Assembly: GCF_017916325.1 (NCBI RefSeq)
Contig: NC_090165.1
Location: 682,001 to 746,000, forward strand
DNA from: Leishmania martiniquensis
Taxonomy: Eukaryota > Euglenozoa > Kinetoplastea > Trypanosomatida > Trypanosomatidae
Reading direction: 5' to 3'
DNA: 64,000 nucleotides
Part shown: positions 1 to 10,499 of the stretch, in pieces
Numbering within the stretch: the stretch's first letter is position 1
Layout of the letters: each line of letters starts with the position of its first letter
Position numbers and translations under genes: made by a program
The notes under the pieces: model-generated
Told to the model about the DNA's origin: nothing
Databases searched by the model: none
What the model saw: the letters and a program-made list of their open reading frames with translations, nothing else

Positions 1-3000
1 GGGGTCTGCCGCCTGGCGGCGCGCCGAGCGATTGCACTGATGCGCGCGTTGGCCTCTGCCTGGCGCCCGTCTCCGCTTCTGAGGGTGCTACAGACATGGG
101 TGCTGAAATGGCTCTCCGAGATGCGCTGCTCGGCAACTTGCCCAACGAAGGGTCCCCACACGGCTTGCAACGCCGCAAGCAAGAGATCCCGCTGCAGGAG
201 ATCTGTTCCATACGTCGCCACTGCTTCGAGAAGCCTCTACCGGTTCTCTTCGATGCGAGGGGCCAATTGGTCAGCGAGGGCAGCGACGATGACACGGCAG
301 CTTGCGGCGATCGTGCGACGCGGCGTATCTCGCAGCGCCGCCATTGTCGCGGTGACACCATGGAGATGAAGCCGAATCTGCAGTGGCGCTACGAGCTGTG
401 GGGGCCTGTCGGTGTTATCTTCACTCTGCAAGGTGGGCGTCGCATGTTCTTGGCCTTCGCATCGGCCCAGCACGTGGAGCAAATAGAAAGACTGCTGATG
501 CGCTTCACCACCGGGGCCGCACTCAATTGCCCACAGCAGCATTGCGGCTTCTCTCAGCCGAGCCTTACTGACGCATCTGCAGCTGCTTCGAAGGTGCCAA
601 GCGCGTCTGCCGGCAGTAGTGTGCCTTCTACTGCATCGGTACATGGGCCGTTGAGCTCTCGGCTCACGCCCACTGTAGTGCAAGGCAGCCCCTCGCAGTG
701 CCGCTCCCCGGCGCGCAAGGCGTCTTGGGGGGCATACGTGCGAGCGACATCGGCCACACGTTTCTCGTCGAGAGCGAACACCGCGTCCCCGATGGTGTGT
801 GCTTTTGCCAGTGACGCGCTCGTAACTTCGACCCCTTTAGAGCCACACCAACAGACGGCATTGTGGGCGAGCGAACGTTTGCCCACGCGGCCCTTTGCTG
901 CCGTCACGGCGCCGCAGACCGTGTGGGCTGCATCCCCCGCTGGCGCACGCCGGGACTCTGGCAAGCCTCCTGGTAGTGGGTACTTGTATTGCCGCCTGTG
1001 GGGAGAGGCATCGCAGTACCGTCGCTACTACTTTAAGCCGTGCACGGCAGCGGGAATGAGCCACGTTGTTCATCTCTCGCGGCACCGGCTACGCCTATGG
1101 CAGCGGCTGCAGCGCTTTTTTGGAAGCGGCAAGCGCTCCGTCTCGCTGGACCTCCGTCTCATTTCTGTTTCCCCAAGCGCCGTGCACGAAAACGTCTTGT
1201 GCCTGACTTGTCCGGTGGTGAGTTCGGCGGAGAGCAGGTCCCTGGAGTCGCCTGGAAGGGGCGTGGCGCTTGCCGGCCGGGTGACCGAGTCCGTTGCCCC
1301 GCGTGGCGCGCGCCGTCGAGAGCTAGAACTGCCCACTGCTTGCCGCGTTCACCTCGAAGCGCTTGCTAGGTCACCTGAGGAGAGGACCATGTGGCTTGCG
1401 TGGTTTCGCAGTCGTGGCGTTACGGTTCAGCCACCTGTCGACGGTGCCCAGGTTGGGGACGAGGCTGGCGGCGAACGGGCGCTCGAGATCTCGGCGACAC
1501 TCGAGCCATTCCGCAGTGCAAAGCCTCTACCCACTTCACCTGTGAGCGGACCTGGGCAAGAGACAGTGCATTCTAACCCTGTCGATCTGTCGGTGGAGGT
1601 CGTTGTGACACCCCTCTGTAGCGAACCGTCCCCTTCGCTGAAGCCACTCGCCATCAGCTCGCCATACCTGCCGCTAAAGGAGCAGCTCGAGGGGCGCCGA
1701 GTCGAGACTCCAGTGACATTGAAGATGGCAGCGGTGCCTGGGCGGAGCTCCCCTTGGGCCCTGAATCCAAGCAAAGGCTCTCCCTCGCTCTCCAAACCTC
1801 TTTCCACAGCCGGCAAGGGCGTCGGGAAGGAGCCTCACATGGCGTGGTCGCCAGCTGTGGCCTCTGGTCAGGACGACAGGGAGGAAGAGGAGGAGCTTAC
1901 AGTTGTCGTTGATGACGATGCTTCTGTCAGCTCCACGCAGAGGTCCGAGGCGGTGGAGCTGCACTCACCGCTTCTCATGGTGCGCAGCGATCCGTCAAAG
2001 CCGGCTCGAGCGGAAACTCCGCCGTGTCACACGCAAGCCTCGCCTCTACTGACGGAGGCTGCGCGGCGGCAAGGGAGCCGCGGGGGAGGAGCTGCCGAGG
2101 CACCGAATCTCTTCGCCTCTGCAGAAGAAGTGTTGACGATTGACCACGCTGTCGCCCGTACGGGGCGTACGTTGGCGGCACCGATCGCAGCCCCAATGTA
2201 CCTGGAAGACACCACGTCTTCTCGAGCATCGGGCCTTGAAAGGTCGAATGAGATGCAGTCGCCCGTGATGACCGTGAACTCGCCGCAGGCATTTTCACAC
2301 TCCGCGATGGCACCCACTTCATGGGGCGGCATACGCGGTCATGGGCCATCCCAGGAAGGCAAGGCGCCGCTAGCCACCGGTGAAGCACCACTGTGCCGCA
2401 CCGCGGTTGCGCAGCAGGCGATCGGTATGCCGCTTCCTGAAACGGAGGGGAAGTCCTCCGAACCGGATGCGCTGGAAGCAACAACAGACGGCGATGTGGC
2501 GTCAGCGGCTCTCAAGGCTTCGCGTACTGCTGTAAGGTTAGCGTGTGCCTCTACTGCCCCAAAGGTAGACAGGTCGAGCTCTTCGAACAGCATTGGCACG
2601 CCGCCTCGAACTGCTGAACCCGAGACGGCGGCTGCCCAGTCCGTGGCGCTGGAGCCCCTGGTTGCCGTGCCCTCGCAGCAGATATGGCCGGCGCCGGGCA
2701 TAAAAGTGTGCCCCCCACTCGGGACCCCGCCGAAGAGGATGCAGGGCATGACGGGTAGCCGCGTGTGCGGTGGGGATCCGGCAAGCGGCGTGCATTACGA
2801 GGTGCACGCCATACGTGAAGCCTCCGCATTGTCTTCTCCAGCATCATCGTCACCGGAGAAGCCAGACAAGGTGGACGGAGGGACAGATGATGCGCAGTTC
2901 TCTGACGCGTCTTTATCGCTTTCCGTCCGGGACAGCGGCTTGCTGACGTCATGGCGCTCGGCGGTGGACCCGCGACTCATGCAGTTCCTCGAGCCTTACG

Positions 3001-3143
3001 TTGATGAGACGGGTGGCGACCAGGCAAGTAACCGCTGCGACAGTGGCCACAGAGTTGGTGATTCGCCGATGGAGGCAGCGTCAACTCCGTTCGATCTTCA
3101 TGTGGTGCCCTCAAGAGATTACCATGACGTTTGCGCTACATGA
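1..3143 (+). CDS. Conserved hypothetical protein, 5' end outside the window
   Basis: The reading frame is open without a stop from base 3 to the TGA at 3141-3143. The first in-frame ATG is at 96, but the 31 codons before it also read as protein, so the true start probably lies upstream and this is a 5'-partial gene of at least 1,015 residues. Counting from the ATG at 96, two more ordered patches stand out: about residues 90-140 (a QWRYELWGPVGVIF-like stretch rich in aromatic and hydrophobic residues) and about 290-370 (GYLYCRLWGEASQYRRYYF and following). From about 480 onward the protein is Ser/Pro/Ala/Glu-rich and probably disordered, with an acidic run near 590. I see no catalytic motif, signal peptide or membrane segment and do not recognise a family. 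Its codon composition matches the neighbouring genes. Confidence 0.75.
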   Translation, partial: GLPPGGAPSDCTDARVGLCLAPVSASEGATDMGAEMALRDALLGNLPNEGSPHGLQRRKQEIPLQEICSIRRHCFEKPLPVLFDARGQLVSEGSDDDTAACGDRATRRISQRRHCRGDTMEMKPNLQWRYELWGPVGVIFTLQGGRRMFLAFASAQHVEQIERLLMRFTTGAALNCPQQHCGFSQPSLTDASAAASKVPSASAGSSVPSTASVHGPLSSRLTPTVVQGSPSQCRSPARKASWGAYVRATSATRFSSRANTASPMVCAFASDALVTSTPLEPHQQTALWASERLPTRPFAAVTAPQTVWAASPAGARRDSGKPPGSGYLYCRLWGEASQYRRYYFKPCTAAGMSHVVHLSRHRLRLWQRLQRFFGSGKRSVSLDLRLISVSPSAVHENVLCLTCPVVSSAESRSLESPGRGVALAGRVTESVAPRGARRRELELPTACRVHLEALARSPEERTMWLAWFRSRGVTVQPPVDGAQVGDEAGGERALEISATLEPFRSAKPLPTSPVSGPGQETVHSNPVDLSVEVVVTPLCSEPSPSLKPLAISSPYLPLKEQLEGRRVETPVTLKMAAVPGRSSPWALNPSKGSPSLSKPLSTAGKGVGKEPHMAWSPAVASGQDDREEEEELTVVVDDDASVSSTQRSEAVELHSPLLMVRSDPSKPARAETPPCHTQASPLLTEAARRQGSRGGGAAEAPNLFASAEEVLTIDHAVARTGRTLAAPIAAPMYLEDTTSSRASGLERSNEMQSPVMTVNSPQAFSHSAMAPTSWGGIRGHGPSQEGKAPLATGEAPLCRTAVAQQAIGMPLPETEGKSSEPDALEATTDGDVASAALKASRTAVRLACASTAPKVDRSSSSNSIGTPPRTAEPETAAAQSVALEPLVAVPSQQIWPAPGIKVCPPLGTPPKRMQGMTGSRVCGGDPASGVHYEVHAIREASALSSPASSSPEKPDKVDGGTDDAQFSDASLSLSVRDSGLLTSWRSAVDPRLMQFLEPYVDETGGDQASNRCDSGHRVGDSPMEAASTPFDLHVVPSRDYHDVCAT

Positions 3144-4369
3144 CTACCTGCGTCGGGTCAAGTGCGTGGAGTTCGACCGAGCACCGCGAAGATTGAGCGC
3201 GCCACCCGCTTTTATCTGAAATGTAACCCGGCAGCAGCGGAGCGTAGACTGCCCGGCAGCTTGTGGGATTGCTGGGTGGATGCGCTTGCCTTTTTTGCAG
3301 CTCCAGTCATTCGGCTGTCTTCGACGCGGAGACAGCGATAGCGCGAGCGCTTCTTCCGAAGCTCGCTAATTCTCCAGCTGGTCTGAATGGGGGGGGCGAC
3401 TTCAGTGCATCCTAGAGCAATGCCGCGCCGTTTTGGGGAGCATCGCGCAGTGACCGGCTCTGTTGAGTTGGGCAGAGGAGTCGGGGGGAGGGTGCGAAAT
3501 CGCGCTACCAATGAGCTCCCGAGTGGCCTCCTCTCGGATGAACACACGTATCTATGGGCAGGTCGCAAGTTCTCTTCGACTTCTCCAGGGGTCGATGAGT
3601 GGGACGCTGGGGTCTCTCTCTGTGTTACCCTGCACGACGACGTGCTGCGAGCTCCTTCCTCCTCCTCTCTTCTCACCGCCAGCTACACCCCGCCTCTGCC
3701 GGTTATACTCAGCCCCCCCTCCTCCTCCCCCCTCCCCCTCTTCCCTTCTCCTCTGCTTCCATCCGACGGCCGCCGATTCCCTATTTATACACGGAAGAAG
3801 CATGCGGATAGGTGCCGTGCCATCGGGTGTCAGATATTGTGAAACTATGCGAACCCACGCAACTTTGACACGAAGTGTGAGACGGCGTCTTTGTACGGAG
3901 AGAGCGGGTGTCCAGGTCTCCGTAGGCGCAGTGTAAATGTGTGTGTGTGTGTGTCTGCGTGCAAGTGTGTAGGGGTAAAGCGGAACACACATGCGCATGG
4001 GAGCTACGCAGGAGGAAACGCTTGGCAGCGATGCTGCCGTTCACAGCCTCCAGAGGGGATGAAACCAAACAAGCGCAAGCCGTTTCATGCCGAGTGCACG
4101 TGGCGACCGCCTCTAGGCGCTTCGTTCCTCATTGAACGGCGCACGAAATGCTCTCGGCAACTTTCTCACCTCTATACGCATCCACCGCACCTTGGCCTTT
4201 CCTTTCGGCATCGTCTCGCGGCCCCTATAGCGGTGCCGATCCGCATCCCCTTCTCCCGACACAGCGTGAGGGCAAGAGGGAATTACAGGGTTGGGGGTGG
4301 TGCTCGTGTAGACGGTCTCTGCGCGAGTCCATCGTTGTGCACTCGTCCTTGTTCACCGCTCTACCGTGA
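3144..4369. other. Intergenic region: 3' UTR and trans-splicing signals
   Basis: No convincing gene. A strong C/T tract at about 3640-3770 is followed by AG at 3796-3797, a plausible splice acceptor for the pseudouridine synthase downstream. A GT dinucleotide run lies at about 3939-3954. Overlapping short ORFs here are pyrimidine-tract translations with no coding character. Confidence 0.6.
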
Positions 4370-5926
4370 ATGCCCCGCGAGCTGCGCTACTGCCGTCCAA
4401 GGCACGCCCCGGAAGAACATCTGCTCGCATATCTATCGAAGAAGTTTACCTATCTAGGAGAGGAGGAGTGGCGCCAGCACATCGTGGCTGGCCATGTCAG
4501 CGTCGATGGGGAGACGTGCACGAATGTGTCCTACGCACTTCGGCAGGGCGATGAGCTTTGCTTTGCCCCGCCGCCCTCGTTGGAGCCGCCCGTGGACAGC
4601 GAGCGCATTGAGGTCCTCTACGAAGACTCGACACTGATCGTTGTGGCTAAAAATGGGAGCCTGCCGGTCTCTGAGGGTGGGCGGTACTGCGAGAACACGC
4701 TGGTGGGGACTCTGCGACGGCGCGGCAGTGCCGCGTTTCACACAGCTTCCACCCTTGTCGGGTCTGCGACGGCACCTGTGCACAAGGCGAACGTGTCTGA
4801 CGCCCTCACGAATCCCGCGCGAACCACTGAGGTCGCAGCCTTCGCTGAGGGCTTGGCCCCGGCAGGCGCGAGTCGCGAGGCGGCTAAACTCGATAGTTCC
4901 CCTCTCTCCCGACGGCGGCTGGAGGCTGAACCGCACCCCACTGCTCCGGCTATTGCACCACCTGACGTTCAGCAAAGCCCACTCACCCTTTTCACGGTCC
5001 AGCGGCTGGATAAGGAAACCTCTGGCGCTGTGGTGCTAGCGAAGAACAGCGCCACCGCAAAAGCATTGGCATCGCAACTAGAGGCGCAGACAAAGAGCTG
5101 CGCGGCTGCAGTGGAGTCGCGACTGCGCGAGCATGGGCGCGCTGTGCCGTTTAGCTCCGACACGTTCGATGAATTGCTTCAGCTCAAGGCGCATGCAGTT
5201 CACAAGACGTACACGGCGGTGCTCCGAGGCGTGGCACCAGAGGGCCACACGTTCGTTGTGGTGAACTATATGGACTGCATGGCGAAGCACCCCACACACG
5301 CATTCGAGGCGCAGCATGCACAGCTGAAGAAGCTGAAGATGTGCTTTGAACCGGTGGTGGTGATGCCCTCGCATGCAGCGCCTTTAACGTCCGCACCGCC
5401 AGCGCAGCAGAAGCCACACTGGGGAAAGCTGGCGGCAACTCGTATTCGTGTCCTGGCGGGCAGCGAGACACTCGGACTGACGTGCGTAGAGGTGGAGCTA
5501 CTCACGGGTAGAAGTCATCAGATTCGCCTGCACTGCGCTGCTGTCGGCTACCCGGTTCTGGGCGACAAGCTATACACGACGATGACACCGGGAAGCGAAG
5601 GCGGTGCCAGCGCAGTGCCCGACGCCGTGTACCTCGAACGAGTTCGGCAAGAAGGCGACCCGTTTCTTCTCATTCACGACAACGTCAGCGGCATCAGAGG
5701 TGCCAGCAGCCGCAGGAGTGTGTGGTGCCGGCGCCACTTGTTGCATGCGACGCGGCTTACCTTTACCCATCCGGACGCTTCCCCGCCACGCTTGATGACA
5801 TGCACGGTGTCGCCAGTGCCCTACTTCGTTTCAGATGTTCGCTGGGAGTCCGAGGCAGATTCCCTTCTATTCGCAGAGTGGCTGTCACATGCCGTCTCGC
5901 GGCCCTCGGCAAGTGAGACGACGTGA
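4370..5926 (+). CDS. RluA-family pseudouridine synthase with N-terminal S4-like domain
   Basis: Predicted to convert uridine to pseudouridine in rRNA, tRNA or another RNA; the target cannot be read from sequence. Residues about 14-67 resemble an S4 RNA-binding fold (an 'AGHVSVDG...L..GD' pattern). The catalytic RluA signature RLDKETSG is at 212-219, with the expected catalytic aspartate D214. The later family motif GRSHQIR is at 380-386, followed by GYPVLGDKLY. At 518 residues it is longer than bacterial RluA because of Ala/Ser-rich inserts at about 120-200 and 300-365, usual for trypanosomatids. The ATG at 4370 is chosen because it precedes the S4-like region directly. I see no clear mitochondrial presequence, so its compartment is open. 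Confidence 0.9.
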   Translation: MPRELRYCRPRHAPEEHLLAYLSKKFTYLGEEEWRQHIVAGHVSVDGETCTNVSYALRQGDELCFAPPPSLEPPVDSERIEVLYEDSTLIVVAKNGSLPVSEGGRYCENTLVGTLRRRGSAAFHTASTLVGSATAPVHKANVSDALTNPARTTEVAAFAEGLAPAGASREAAKLDSSPLSRRRLEAEPHPTAPAIAPPDVQQSPLTLFTVQRLDKETSGAVVLAKNSATAKALASQLEAQTKSCAAAVESRLREHGRAVPFSSDTFDELLQLKAHAVHKTYTAVLRGVAPEGHTFVVVNYMDCMAKHPTHAFEAQHAQLKKLKMCFEPVVVMPSHAAPLTSAPPAQQKPHWGKLAATRIRVLAGSETLGLTCVEVELLTGRSHQIRLHCAAVGYPVLGDKLYTTMTPGSEGGASAVPDAVYLERVRQEGDPFLLIHDNVSGIRGASSRRSVWCRRHLLHATRLTFTHPDASPPRLMTCTVSPVPYFVSDVRWESEADSLLFAEWLSHAVSRPSASETT

Positions 5927-6692
5927 CGGAGCGGCAACGCCGTCCGGTGCTGGTCTCTGGCTGCGCTGCCAGGCACCGCGTCGGTCGTGCCTGTGTGCAC
6001 CTCCGTCTCCCCTTCGAGCCTACCCCACGCCCATGAGTGCTGCTTCTGTAACGGAAACAGGGATCGCGTAAAACTAGCAGGCACCCTGCCTCTCCACACC
6101 TCATACTTGGGTGAGCATCTCGCCCTAATGGTCAGCGTTCTAAAGGCGGCGGTCTACTACCCCCCTCGCGCCCTCCGTGGGGGCCGATTCGAACTCGATT
6201 ACACGACCGCTTGGCTCAGGGCCTTCACATTGTCCGCCTCTCCTCTGCCTTGTGTGCCCGTGTGCTCGTCAAGCAGCTAAGCCAGCGTTTCCAAAAGAGC
6301 ACCTCACGCGGTCTCAAGACTCGGCTATCATCACTGCACTCCTCCTCCCCCGTTTCGCCTCTCCGCGGACATGCCATGCAACTTCTACGATTCCTTCCTC
6401 GCCCCTTGTTTACCTTTTTCGCAGTCGCCCCTCAGACGTCGCCGCCGCACAGGAAACGCAGCTGCTTGAAGGGTGGGCCTGAGTGCTTGTTTGTGCGGCT
6501 CCTTCCCCCTCCTCCTCCCCCCGCTGCGTACGTCGATTCAGCCGGCTGTCGGCGGCAACCCTTTCCGTCTACGCGGCGAGCGATGACATCCGTTTTCACA
6601 GTCGGTCAACATACCTCCCCATCTGCCACCCTTCTCTGGCCAGCGCTTTTTTGATTCGTAGCACAGAACCTCTCTCCTCACCTCATCACATC
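5927..6692. other. Intergenic region
   Basis: 3' UTR of the pseudouridine synthase and 5' leader of the coiled-coil gene. It is pyrimidine-rich after about 6210; the final C/T tract and its AG are listed separately. No gene seen. Confidence 0.6.
6499..6541 (+). promoter_or_regulatory. Polypyrimidine tract and trans-splice acceptor
   Basis: A nearly pure C/T tract at 6499-6526 is followed by the first AG at 6540-6541, giving a 5' UTR of about 151 nt before the ATG at 6693. An in-frame extension upstream to 6483 would begin before the acceptor, which argues for the 6693 start. Confidence 0.5.
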
Positions 6693-8024
6693 ATGCCGGC
6701 AGCGAGTGCGCCGCGCAGTCTGCCGCCGGCAGAGGCGGCATTGCCAGAGACGGACGAGGCGCGACTTATGTTCTACGCAGAAGTCCTCATGGCCAACGTG
6801 CCGTCTCTGATTGCGGACCTCAGCTCCGCTAAGTATGCCTTCCTGAGCTTCTCGGAGAAGACGCGCAACGAGGTGAAGCAAAAATCTGCCCTCATTCAGT
6901 CCATTGGCCGGACTTTCACCTCGCTGAAGAATGCCGAAAAGGCACTCATCGCTGCACAGCACACTCTTCAGGAGTACGAGACGATGCTGGTGCGGGCGTC
7001 GCCGCCAACGTTCGTCACAAGTGCCGAGGCGCTTCACTTGTATGAAGCGAGAGCCGATGGTGGTGCTACCAGCGCTGCTCAGAACGGCAGCGCTTCTCCT
7101 CCATCAGCCGCAGCGGCAGCGCCGGAGTCGCGGAGGCTCCTGACCGCATCCTCCGATAACCTGGTCATCCTCCATGAGGAAGACGTTCGCCGAGTTCGGG
7201 AAGCCGAGGTGGCGTATGAGAAGGAGACGGCAGCGTACACAGGCATTGCGAAGGTGTGCAACACGATGGAAGACGAGTTGGAGCAGGCGCAAGAGCAGTG
7301 CCGCGCCATGACAGAGCACGTACAAGGCCTCAAGTGGAAGTATGACGAGGCCTACAACGGCTGGAAACATGCAGAGCGGGAGCGGCGGATACTGGGCGTC
7401 ATGCGTGATGAGCTCAAGGGCAGGCGAGCGATCATTACGGATGCGCTGCAGGGCGTCAAGACCATTGGGGGCCATTGCCGCGCGCAGGAGTCGAAGATCA
7501 TCGAGGACTCTATCGCTCACGCTCAAGCGGAGGAAGAAGCGCTCAGGACGGAACTCCAGGCAAAGCGCAACCGCAACGAGCTCGAGTTGGCCGCCTACCA
7601 AATCGCATTCAAGGAGCAGCAGGCCGAGGTGGAGTCACTACGCGAGCATTGCAATCTTTTGCGTGTCCACCAACGCGACCTCGAGATACTCGCCAAGAAG
7701 CAGCAGCTGGAAGAGATGGACCGCAACTCGCTGCGCAAGCTAGTGATGGAGACTCTCATGCTCACCGCGCCCAAGCACGGCCACGTGGAGGACCGCCCGC
7801 TGACTGCGGAGCAGCAGGAGCAAGTTCGAAAAGACCATCCACTCGTGTCCCTTTTGGCGGCCCGCATCTCCGCTCTAGAAGAGCAGCGGAAGATAGTTGG
7901 CGGGCTCCTGGTGCAGGCGCGCGGAATGGGTAAAGGCGGGGACGTCAGTGCCACGATTGATCGAATCCGCACGCTGCTCGAGTCGAAAGTTCAGCTTGAT
8001 GAAGATGCCCTAATGGGGGACTAA
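6693..8024 (+). CDS. Coiled-coil protein, conserved hypothetical
   Basis: A 443-residue protein from the first ATG after the predicted splice acceptor. The upstream extension of the frame starts at a non-ATG codon and reads like pyrimidine-rich UTR. It is rich in Glu, Lys, Gln, Arg, Leu and Ala with heptad-like spacing over most of its length, roughly residues 40-115 and 165-370, separated by an Ala/Ser-rich low-complexity linker at about 120-145. No membrane segment, signal peptide or enzyme motif. Such proteins in trypanosomatids are often cytoskeletal or axonemal, but that is inference; I cannot assign an orthologue. Confidence 0.8.
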   Translation: MPAASAPRSLPPAEAALPETDEARLMFYAEVLMANVPSLIADLSSAKYAFLSFSEKTRNEVKQKSALIQSIGRTFTSLKNAEKALIAAQHTLQEYETMLVRASPPTFVTSAEALHLYEARADGGATSAAQNGSASPPSAAAAAPESRRLLTASSDNLVILHEEDVRRVREAEVAYEKETAAYTGIAKVCNTMEDELEQAQEQCRAMTEHVQGLKWKYDEAYNGWKHAERERRILGVMRDELKGRRAIITDALQGVKTIGGHCRAQESKIIEDSIAHAQAEEEALRTELQAKRNRNELELAAYQIAFKEQQAEVESLREHCNLLRVHQRDLEILAKKQQLEEMDRNSLRKLVMETLMLTAPKHGHVEDRPLTAEQQEQVRKDHPLVSLLAARISALEEQRKIVGGLLVQARGMGKGGDVSATIDRIRTLLESKVQLDEDALMGD

Positions 8025-10499
8025 GGCACGAGATTGCTTTCTCATCGTGCATTCCTGCGCCGGTGAGCCATGCTGCTCGGGTTGCATGCAGCCGGGCTAT
8101 TTGAACTTCAATTCTATAAAAATATATTTATTCGTGCCGGGGTAACTTCTCATGCGTTTTCTTTGGCTTGGTTTGCGTCAGCGTGTGGTCCTCTTTCCAT
8201 TTCGCTTTTGGGCGCATCGCTGCTCTCCAGTCTCGCCGCGTGTCTGTGGGGATATTGGGTGTAGGAAGCGGCCATGCTGGTATGCGTTGTCTTCTCACAC
8301 CCCCTTTTTCCCCCTCACTGTGCCATGACTGTTTTCTTCTGTCCAGACTTCTGCCTGTGAGCTCTCACCTTCTCGGTAGTCTCTTTCGCTGTGCGTAGAT
8401 GCACGTTAGCGATCGAACACTGCCGTTTAGCCCCAACCTCACCCCTTACACGTTGACGAACCTCTGCAGGTAAAGGCCTTCTACGAGAGACGTACTTTCA
8501 GAAAGGGTGAGGGACGGTGAATGGCGGGTGTGAATGCACAAGCGGGGCATTTCTCCTTTAAATGTTCGCCGAGAAGCGCCTTGCGCACGATGGCGTGAGT
8601 CTGTGCACGTCGGTGGAGGAGGGGGAAGGCTGAGGCTCCACCCCGGCTCGTAAGGGTTCCCTTGCCGCCTGTGGCCATGTCTCGTCTCCTTGAATACCGC
8701 TCCCGCCCTTGGCGGCGCGCGCCTTTACCGTTGCTGAGAGAATCGTCCGCGTGCCGCCCTTTGCAGGCGCTCCAACGTCACTCCAGCGTCAGCGGACATG
8801 CCTATGATATCTTCCTGACGTCACTCGTTCGCCATCTCCGCCCTCCGCTCTCTTACGTCTCTCTCTTCCCTCTCTCTTCCCTTCACGGGCATCGGTGCAC
8901 CTACGCACTCGGCAGCCCCGCCTCCTGTGGAACGCTCAACTTTCTCGTTACTGTGTCGGTGCAAGTGACCGGGGTGCATTGGAGGCGTCCATCGCGTGGA
9001 CCTCCAACGCCACAGCGGAAAAAAGAGAAGAGACGGCAAAGCCGCCCTCGGTGGCTAAAACAGGGCCGCAGCGGTCGCACCACAGTAGGAAAGGGGACGA
9101 AGGAGGGGTCAGCGGTTCTTGTCACGAATCTTTCTCATTAGCGTTCATTTCCTTCGTGTGTCTGTGTCTGCGCGTGTGGGTCGGTGTGTGGAAGGAGAGG
9201 GACTCGTTTCCGGTTCTCCACAGCGAGTCGCCGCGTCACCGGAGGGTGGGAGTGTGTGTTACAGAGATGTTGCTTCAGCGGCGCCAGGCCGCCCACCTCT
9301 CTCCCGCACTTTTTTAGCTGCTGCCTCGCGTAGCCGATGAGGTCGTGCTGCTCCTGCTTCCTCCCCTCTTGTTTTCCCCGTTCCACCACCAGGGCGTCAT
9401 CCACTTTCTTTGCTCCTGTTGCACCAGAGCGCCTCCTCCCTCACCTTTCTGCGTCGCGCTGGTGAGTCGCGCCTCCTGGATTCGATCGGTGCCGCGCCTC
9501 CCTCCCGTTTTCTTTGCCCCCTCCACTCTCATCCCACTGCCGTGCGTCCCTTCCTTCGTCGGTTACCCTCCCCCACGTCGATCCGGTGACTCACTTCTGC
9601 TCCGAGTCGTTTCCTGTACCACAGCGTCACAACCCCCCGACTGCTCTCCTCTCCTCTTCTTTCATCGTATCGCCACTCCCCCCTGCCTGCCGTCGGCGGC
9701 AGCCCCCCTCTTTCCTCCCCCTTTTCTTCCTGCTTTCCGCCACTGTTTCGCGCGCTCTGTAGACATACACGCATAAGCAGTGTTTCCGCATCTTCTGTCT
9801 CCCCAACCTCGCCAGACACCCATACGAGCCGGCGTGCGACAGTGGGAGGAGGGGGAGGGGCGGGCGGCGGCGCTCATTTCACCATTCGCTCCCCTTTCCG
9901 TGTGCTCATCGCCGTCACTCAGAGGGGGAGGAGTGTCTGCGTGTTTTTATGCGAAGGGTTGTCAGCTATCCCGTGTGTTTCCTTAGTCGAAGAGGTTAGC
10001 CGTCGACTGGGTGTTACTACGCTGTTTCGATCCTCGACGCTGCTTTTGTGGCTCCTTGCCACGACTCTACAGAGCCGCAAATCAGCAGAGGGTGAACGCG
10101 AAGAAGGCCTAGACGAAAAGAAGGGAAGAGGGAAAGAGCAGCGGCGAGGCGGGTGCTCTGCTGCCGCTCTCTTTCACCCATCTTACCCTTCTCCCTCTGC
10201 TGCATTTCTTGCGGCCAGCATCTTGAGCTTCTCGAAGAGAGGCACACAGGCGCGAGCGCCATGAAGGCAGACAATTCATTCAGTGGTGCGTTCCACCGTT
10301 TTTTCTTCATAGGGCGGTGCCCATCGCGGCGAAGTGTTTCGCTTGACGGCGTTATTTTTTTTTCTGTTCCCGTTAACGTCTCCAGTCGGCTTTTTTCTCG
10401 TCCTTGGGAGAAGTGACCTGCGCGTCTGGGTCTCGTTCGCCTGGCCCCTTTTCCTCTTCCGCGTCCTGCACAGACCGTGTGCCTGCTCACCACGGCTCA
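8025..10499. other. Long intergenic region (about 2.5 kb)
   Basis: No supported gene. It contains a short AT-rich stretch at about 8108-8132, pyrimidine-rich blocks at about 8830-8890 and 9340-9760, and a terminal T-rich tract. Overlapping ORFs up to about 160 codons in several frames have compositions dictated by CT runs. It is interpreted as the coiled-coil gene's 3' UTR plus a long leader region. Confidence 0.55.
10352..10385 (+). promoter_or_regulatory. Polypyrimidine tract and trans-splice acceptor
   Basis: A T-rich tract at 10352-10383 ends at AG 10384-10385, which predicts a 5' UTR of about 114 nt before the ATG at 10500. This supports the 10500 start over the non-ATG extension back to 10404. 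Confidence 0.5.
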